Part shown: in pieces, positions 5,826-8,707 of the stretch
How the letters are laid out: every line of letters starts with the position of its first letter
Numbering within the stretch: position 1 is the stretch's first letter
Origin: Bacteroidales bacterium
GTDB taxonomy: Bacteria; Bacteroidota; Bacteroidia; Bacteroidales; Muribaculaceae
Length of the DNA: 8,707 bases
Assembly: GCA_004552395.1 (NCBI GenBank)
Contig: SFOK01000076.1
Coordinates: forward strand, 1 to 8,707
Direction: 5' to 3'
The notes under the pieces: generated by a model
Database searches by the model: none
Told to the model about the DNA's origin: nothing
What the model saw: only the letters and a program-made list of their open reading frames with translations
Translations under genes and position numbers: made by a program

Positions 5826-7067
5826 ATGGCACGTTTTGAATTCGACATAGCACGCCGGCTCTCTTTCTCTTCGGAAGGGAAACGCACACCGGCTGTCGGT
5901 GTGGCCACTGCCGCTGTGGCGCTCTCTGTGGCTATCATGCTTGTGGCCGTCGCGGTGGTCTTCGGCTTCAAGGAGGAAATCACCCGCAAGCTTGTGGGGT
6001 TCAACTCGCATGTCACGCTCTACCCCGCGCAGGCTCCGGGCAGCTCGTCGGTGTTCAGCTACGAAGACAAGGCTCTGGATTCTATCCTCTCACACGAAAA
6101 TTTCATCACCTCTTATACCCCCTCTGTCTCGGCTCCGGCCATCCTGAAGCAGTCTGACGCTTTCCTGGGTGGCTTCCTGCTGTCGCTGGGAGCCAACGAT
6201 TCCTCGTTCCTGGCCTCGAACCTTGAGGAGGGCCGTGTGCCGGTCATGTACGGCAAAGCGCCGGGCAACGATATACTGATCTCGCGGCGCGCTGCCGACG
6301 CTCTCCGGTTGTCGACGGGCGACAGTATCAACACTTATTTCCTGAGTCAGGACGTGGCCGCGCGGCGCCTGAGGGTGGCGGGTATCTACAATTCTCATCT
6401 CGAGGATTTCGACTCGCGTTTCTTCTTCGCTCCGCTCGCTACGATTCAATCTCTGACGGGTCTGCAACCTGATCAGGCCACTATGCTCAAGGCTTCGGTG
6501 AGCGACATGCAGCGGCTGCCTCAGTATGCTCCCAAGCTGCAGGCCGATCTCGACAGGGCTTTCATGCGGGGCGAGATTGGCAGGTCGTTCACGGTCGATA
6601 CGGTCTACCGGCAGGGAGCCAACTTCTTTACCTGGCTCGACCTTATCGACACGAATGTGTGGGTGATACTGATCCTCATGACCATTGTCTCGGCTTTCTC
6701 GCTCATAGCTGCCATGCTTATCATCATTCTTGAGAAGGTGCGGTTTATAGGCGTGATGCGCTCGCTGGGAGCAAGGGCCGCCTCAATGCGGCGCGTCTTC
6801 GTGTGGCTCTCGCTGCGCGTCGGTCTGCGGGGCATGGCATGGGGCACTGCCATAGGCCTCGGTCTGGCAGCCCTGCAGGCGTGGCTGCATATAGTGCCGC
6901 TCAATCCCGAAGGCTACTACATGGATTTCGTGCCGATACATTTCAACCTCTGGTGGATACTGGGCATCGAAATAGGCTTCGCACTCATCATCTATCTGGT
7001 GCTTGCCCTCCCCTCCTTCTTCGTGAGCCGCATATCCCCCGCCGAATCCATGCGCTTCGATTCATAA
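5826..7067 (+). CDS. FtsX/LolE-family ABC transporter permease
   Basis: A 413-residue inner-membrane protein with LolC/LolE/MacB architecture. It has a short cytoplasmic start (MARFEFDIARRLSF), TM1 at about 23-47, a large periplasmic domain (about 48-275), then three C-terminal helices at about 276-302, 325-352 and 376-399. The family features are clear: an EKVRFIGVMRSLGA segment (303-316) after TM2, which in FtsX-type permeases contacts the ATPase, and the closing signature SRISPAESMRF (401-411). In LolCDE these permeases release lipoproteins from the inner membrane; other members export peptides or toxins, so the substrate is not certain. No ATPase gene is adjacent, so the partner must be encoded elsewhere. 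LolE-like single permeases of about this size are common in Bacteroidales (family knowledge). The gene follows the tRNA terminator and has its own weakly defined promoter. Confidence 0.9.
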   Translation: MARFEFDIARRLSFSSEGKRTPAVGVATAAVALSVAIMLVAVAVVFGFKEEITRKLVGFNSHVTLYPAQAPGSSSVFSYEDKALDSILSHENFITSYTPSVSAPAILKQSDAFLGGFLLSLGANDSSFLASNLEEGRVPVMYGKAPGNDILISRRAADALRLSTGDSINTYFLSQDVAARRLRVAGIYNSHLEDFDSRFFFAPLATIQSLTGLQPDQATMLKASVSDMQRLPQYAPKLQADLDRAFMRGEIGRSFTVDTVYRQGANFFTWLDLIDTNVWVILILMTIVSAFSLIAAMLIIILEKVRFIGVMRSLGARAASMRRVFVWLSLRVGLRGMAWGTAIGLGLAALQAWLHIVPLNPEGYYMDFVPIHFNLWWILGIEIGFALIIYLVLALPSFFVSRISPAESMRFDS

Positions 7068-7150
7068 TTCCACCGCCTTCTCACGCTTCAGTTTTTGGCA
7101 ACGCCGGCCATCCCGCTTCGGTTCAAACTGTCCGCTGTTAACATACCCGC

Positions 7151-7202
7151 ATAATCAATCAGCCGCTCCGGAATTCAACTTCCGAAGCGGCTGATTGATT
7201 AT
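7151..7202. terminator. Long hairpin between convergent genes, probable bidirectional terminator
   Basis: An inverted repeat with 23-bp arms (7151-7173 and 7180-7202), one mismatch, and a 6-nt loop TTCAAC. The core is GC-rich and the outer ends are AT-rich (ATAATCAATC / GATTGATTAT), giving a modestly U-rich 3' side on both strands. It lies 84 bp after the permease stop and 82 bp after the stop of the opposite-strand LRR gene, so it can terminate both. A U tract of the usual kind is missing. Confidence 0.75.
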
Positions 7203-7247
7203 GTCAAGGAATATTTCTGTGAATCGGGAGGAATGTTTTTCAGATCT

Positions 7248-7263
7248 ACATTCCGGGGAATGT
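7248..7263 (-). other. Small palindrome downstream of the LRR gene
   Basis: ACATTC and GAATGT pair across a CGGG loop, 22 bp past the LRR gene's stop codon. No U tract follows on the minus strand, so it is not a convincing terminator by itself; it could protect the mRNA 3' end. Confidence 0.3.
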
Positions 7264-7284
7264 CGGTTGCGGAGGAGCGGGCTA

Positions 7285-8364
7285 TCAGATAGCTGCGTCG
7301 AAATCATCCCACGAACCGCGGACGATTCTCAGATTGTCGTCGCCCTGCGTGCGGAAGTCGCTGAGTGTGTAGTTGCCGCCGAGGTTGACGTAGCTGAGCA
7401 GCGGGTCGAATGTCACGTCGAGCGTGATGAGCTGGTTGTTGGCCACATTCAGACGCTGCAGGTATGACTGGTTGCTGAGGTTCAGGTATGTGAGGTCGTT
7501 CCAGGCCAGGTTCACGAACGCCAGGTTGGGGCAATTGTCAACACCGAAGGTGGTCAGGTCGTTGTATGCGGCATCCACATCGTTCACATTGGGGCAGTTG
7601 TTGATGGCGAACTCTGTCATGTGGTTGTCGGAGCACATCACTGTGAAGAGTGAGGGCAGGTTGTTCATGTAGAGTTTGCGGATGCGGTTGTTATCGAGGT
7701 TCACGTTCTCGAGCTTGGGAAGGGCTGTGAACGCGAGTTCTTCGATGCGGTTGTAGCCGGCGTAGAGCGTCTTCAGTGAGGTGCAGCCGTCGAGTGTAAG
7801 CTCTTCGAGATTGTTGTTCATACAGTTGAGGTATGTGAGTGTGGGAGCGCTCGATACGTTCAGGGCCACAAGACCGTTGCCGGAGATGTTGAGGCGCTGT
7901 ATTGACGGCAGGTTGCTCAGGTCTATGTCGGTGAGCTTGTTACGGTATACGCGCAGGTCCTTGAGCGCGGGGTTGCTGTTGACTGTGAGCTCGGACAGAC
8001 GGTTGCGCCCGGCGTTGAGATATGTCAGCGCTGCATCGTTGGTCACTGTCAGCGAGGTAAGGCGGTTGTTGTTCAGATTGGCGCTGCGGAGTGCGGTGAA
8101 GTTGGTCAGGTCAAGGTTTCCGGCGAGCTTCTTGCCGCTCCAGTTAATCTCCACTACGCGACCGTTCTCGATCTTCACTCCTTCCCATGAGGCAGGGTTG
8201 GAGAGGTCTGTGATATTGAGAGCCGCTGCATTGGAAACAGCTTCTGCCGCAGGCTGATTAAGGAAATTCTGCAGCTGACGGAGCTCGCTTTTGTTCACTT
8301 TCTGGGCAAATGCAGCACCGCATGCTGCAAATAGCGTGACGAATAGAATAATTGTCTTTTTCAT
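7285..8364 (-). CDS. Secreted leucine-rich-repeat protein with 12 repeats
   Basis: A 359-residue exported protein. Residues 1-20 form a signal peptide: MKK, a hydrophobic core and an AFA cleavage site before Gln21. A Cys at 15 follows FAA, a poor lipobox, so type I cleavage is more likely. After an N-terminal cap (21-83, with the NPASWEGVKIENGRVVEINW stretch) come twelve consecutive leucine-rich repeats of exactly 21 residues, from 84 to 335, pattern LxLxxxxxLxxLxxxxNxLxx; Asn at position 17 is kept in all twelve. A 24-residue acidic, aromatic-containing tail closes the protein. There are no transmembrane segments, and I see no type IX secretion C-terminal domain, sortase signal or catalytic domain. 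LRR solenoids usually bind proteins, so a role in the periplasm or at the surface is likely, but partner and function are unknown. The gene is convergent with the permease and seems to be alone. Confidence 0.9.
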   Translation of the reverse strand: MKKTIILFVTLFAACGAAFAQKVNKSELRQLQNFLNQPAAEAVSNAAALNITDLSNPASWEGVKIENGRVVEINWSGKKLAGNLDLTNFTALRSANLNNNRLTSLTVTNDAALTYLNAGRNRLSELTVNSNPALKDLRVYRNKLTDIDLSNLPSIQRLNISGNGLVALNVSSAPTLTYLNCMNNNLEELTLDGCTSLKTLYAGYNRIEELAFTALPKLENVNLDNNRIRKLYMNNLPSLFTVMCSDNHMTEFAINNCPNVNDVDAAYNDLTTFGVDNCPNLAFVNLAWNDLTYLNLSNQSYLQRLNVANNQLITLDVTFDPLLSYVNLGGNYTLSDFRTQGDDNLRIVRGSWDDFDAAI

Positions 8365-8377
8365 ATTAGTCTGAATT

Positions 8378-8410
8378 AAGATATAGTTGACGTGTTTTTC
8401 GTTTTGTCAA
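8378..8410 (-). promoter_or_regulatory. Possible promoter of the LRR gene
   Basis: On the minus strand TTGACA (8410-8405) stands 19 bp before TATATCTT (8385-8378), about 14 bp from the start codon. The second box fits TAnnTTTG only partly. The same stretch has an inverted pair TTGAC/GTCAA (8387-8391 and 8406-8410) that could be an operator. Neither is strong evidence. Confidence 0.25.
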
Positions 8411-8582
8411 GGCCGGTGGCGGATTTTATCCGTGATGCCCGCGGCTCTCGCGCTTGGAGAGACCTCTGTAAGATGTAAGACTTCATCCGTCGGAAGTCCC
8501 GGTCTTTAACTTTTATATTATTTCAACCCCGGGATGTTGAAAAGGTTTATGAAGCTGTCACTTTTTTTGAAAAAATTTTGCG
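8411..8582. other. Intergenic region with small repeats
   Basis: No gene is evident. Seen here are a short hairpin, CGGAT-TTT-ATCCG (8420-8432), a tandem 7-bp repeat, TGTAAGA twice (8467-8480), and an A/T-rich segment from about 8507. The A/T-rich part contains TTTTTTTG and AAATTTTG, each one mismatch from the plus-strand -7 box TAnnTTTG, without a clear -33 box. Confidence 0.4.
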
Positions 8583-8707
8583 ATGTCTGAAAATGCGGCG
8601 GCCACTGCGCCTGCCTTCTCCTCACGCGCTCGACTTGCTGAAAAGACGCAATATTCAATAAGATATGTTAAAGTGCGGGAGCGGCTCAACCTTTCGGGCT
8701 CTAAGCT
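8583..8707 (+). CDS. Possible 5' end of a gene cut by the window edge
   Basis: An ATG just after an A/T-rich, promoter-like stretch opens a frame of 41 codons that stays open to the window end, beginning MSENAAATAPAFSSRARLAE. I do not recognise the sequence. An open run this short can arise by chance, and another ATG at 8665 opens a different frame, so the call is tentative. Confidence 0.22.
   Translation, partial: MSENAAATAPAFSSRARLAEKTQYSIRYVKVRERLNLSGSK

Noticed and set aside
7195..7467. 90-codon plus-strand open frame
   Set aside because: It starts inside the terminator hairpin and runs antisense into the LRR gene, with no family resemblance.
8317..8328. Lipobox in the LRR protein (Cys15)
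   Set aside because: The preceding residues FAA are a poor lipobox, and an AFA signal peptidase I site follows directly; a lipoprotein is possible but less likely.
8665..8707. Second possible start codon at the right edge
   Set aside because: Only 14 codons are visible, with no supporting motif; it is noted only as an alternative to the frame from 8583.

Overview
The window looks like chromosomal DNA from a Bacteroidales bacterium; Muribaculaceae is my best guess because of the fairly GC-rich codons (inference). Three things point to the phylum. There are no Shine-Dalgarno sites, and several starts follow A-rich leaders. At least two promoters fit the Bacteroidetes primary-sigma pattern, a TTTG-like -33 box about 20 nt before TAnnTTTG. 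The gene content is a DnaK with a Gln/Pro/Gly-rich tail, a Pif1-type helicase with TPRs and a secreted leucine-rich-repeat protein.

Layout. On the minus strand at the left are a 58-aa winged-helix protein and the peroxiredoxin bcp, 21 bp apart and probably one operon (22-684). Next is dnaK on the minus strand (850-2754), alone and followed by a hairpin terminator candidate. A 424-bp gap (2755-3178) precedes dnaK. It holds helically phased TGGCAG/TGTCAG repeats, one pair of which fits the sigma-54 -24/-12 layout, and a G-rich tract with G-quadruplex potential. A 672-aa Pif1-like helicase with a TPR tail follows on the minus strand (3179-5197). Divergent from it is a short tRNA operon, tRNA-Gly(GCC) and tRNA-Leu(GAG), with a textbook promoter and a strong terminator (5377-5715). 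An FtsX/LolE-type ABC permease lies on the plus strand (5826-7067). It converges with a secreted protein of twelve 21-residue leucine-rich repeats (7285-8364, minus), and a 23-bp-arm hairpin sits between them. The last 340 bases are mostly non-coding and may hold the start of another plus-strand gene.

Together this is mainly housekeeping: peroxide defence, protein folding, DNA unwinding, translation supply and envelope transport. I see no phage, transposon, CRISPR array or integration signature. The best leads are the repeat array and candidate sigma-54 promoter upstream of dnaK, the Pif1-TPR fusion with a possible G-quadruplex just past its own stop codon, and the tiny winged-helix protein co-transcribed with bcp.
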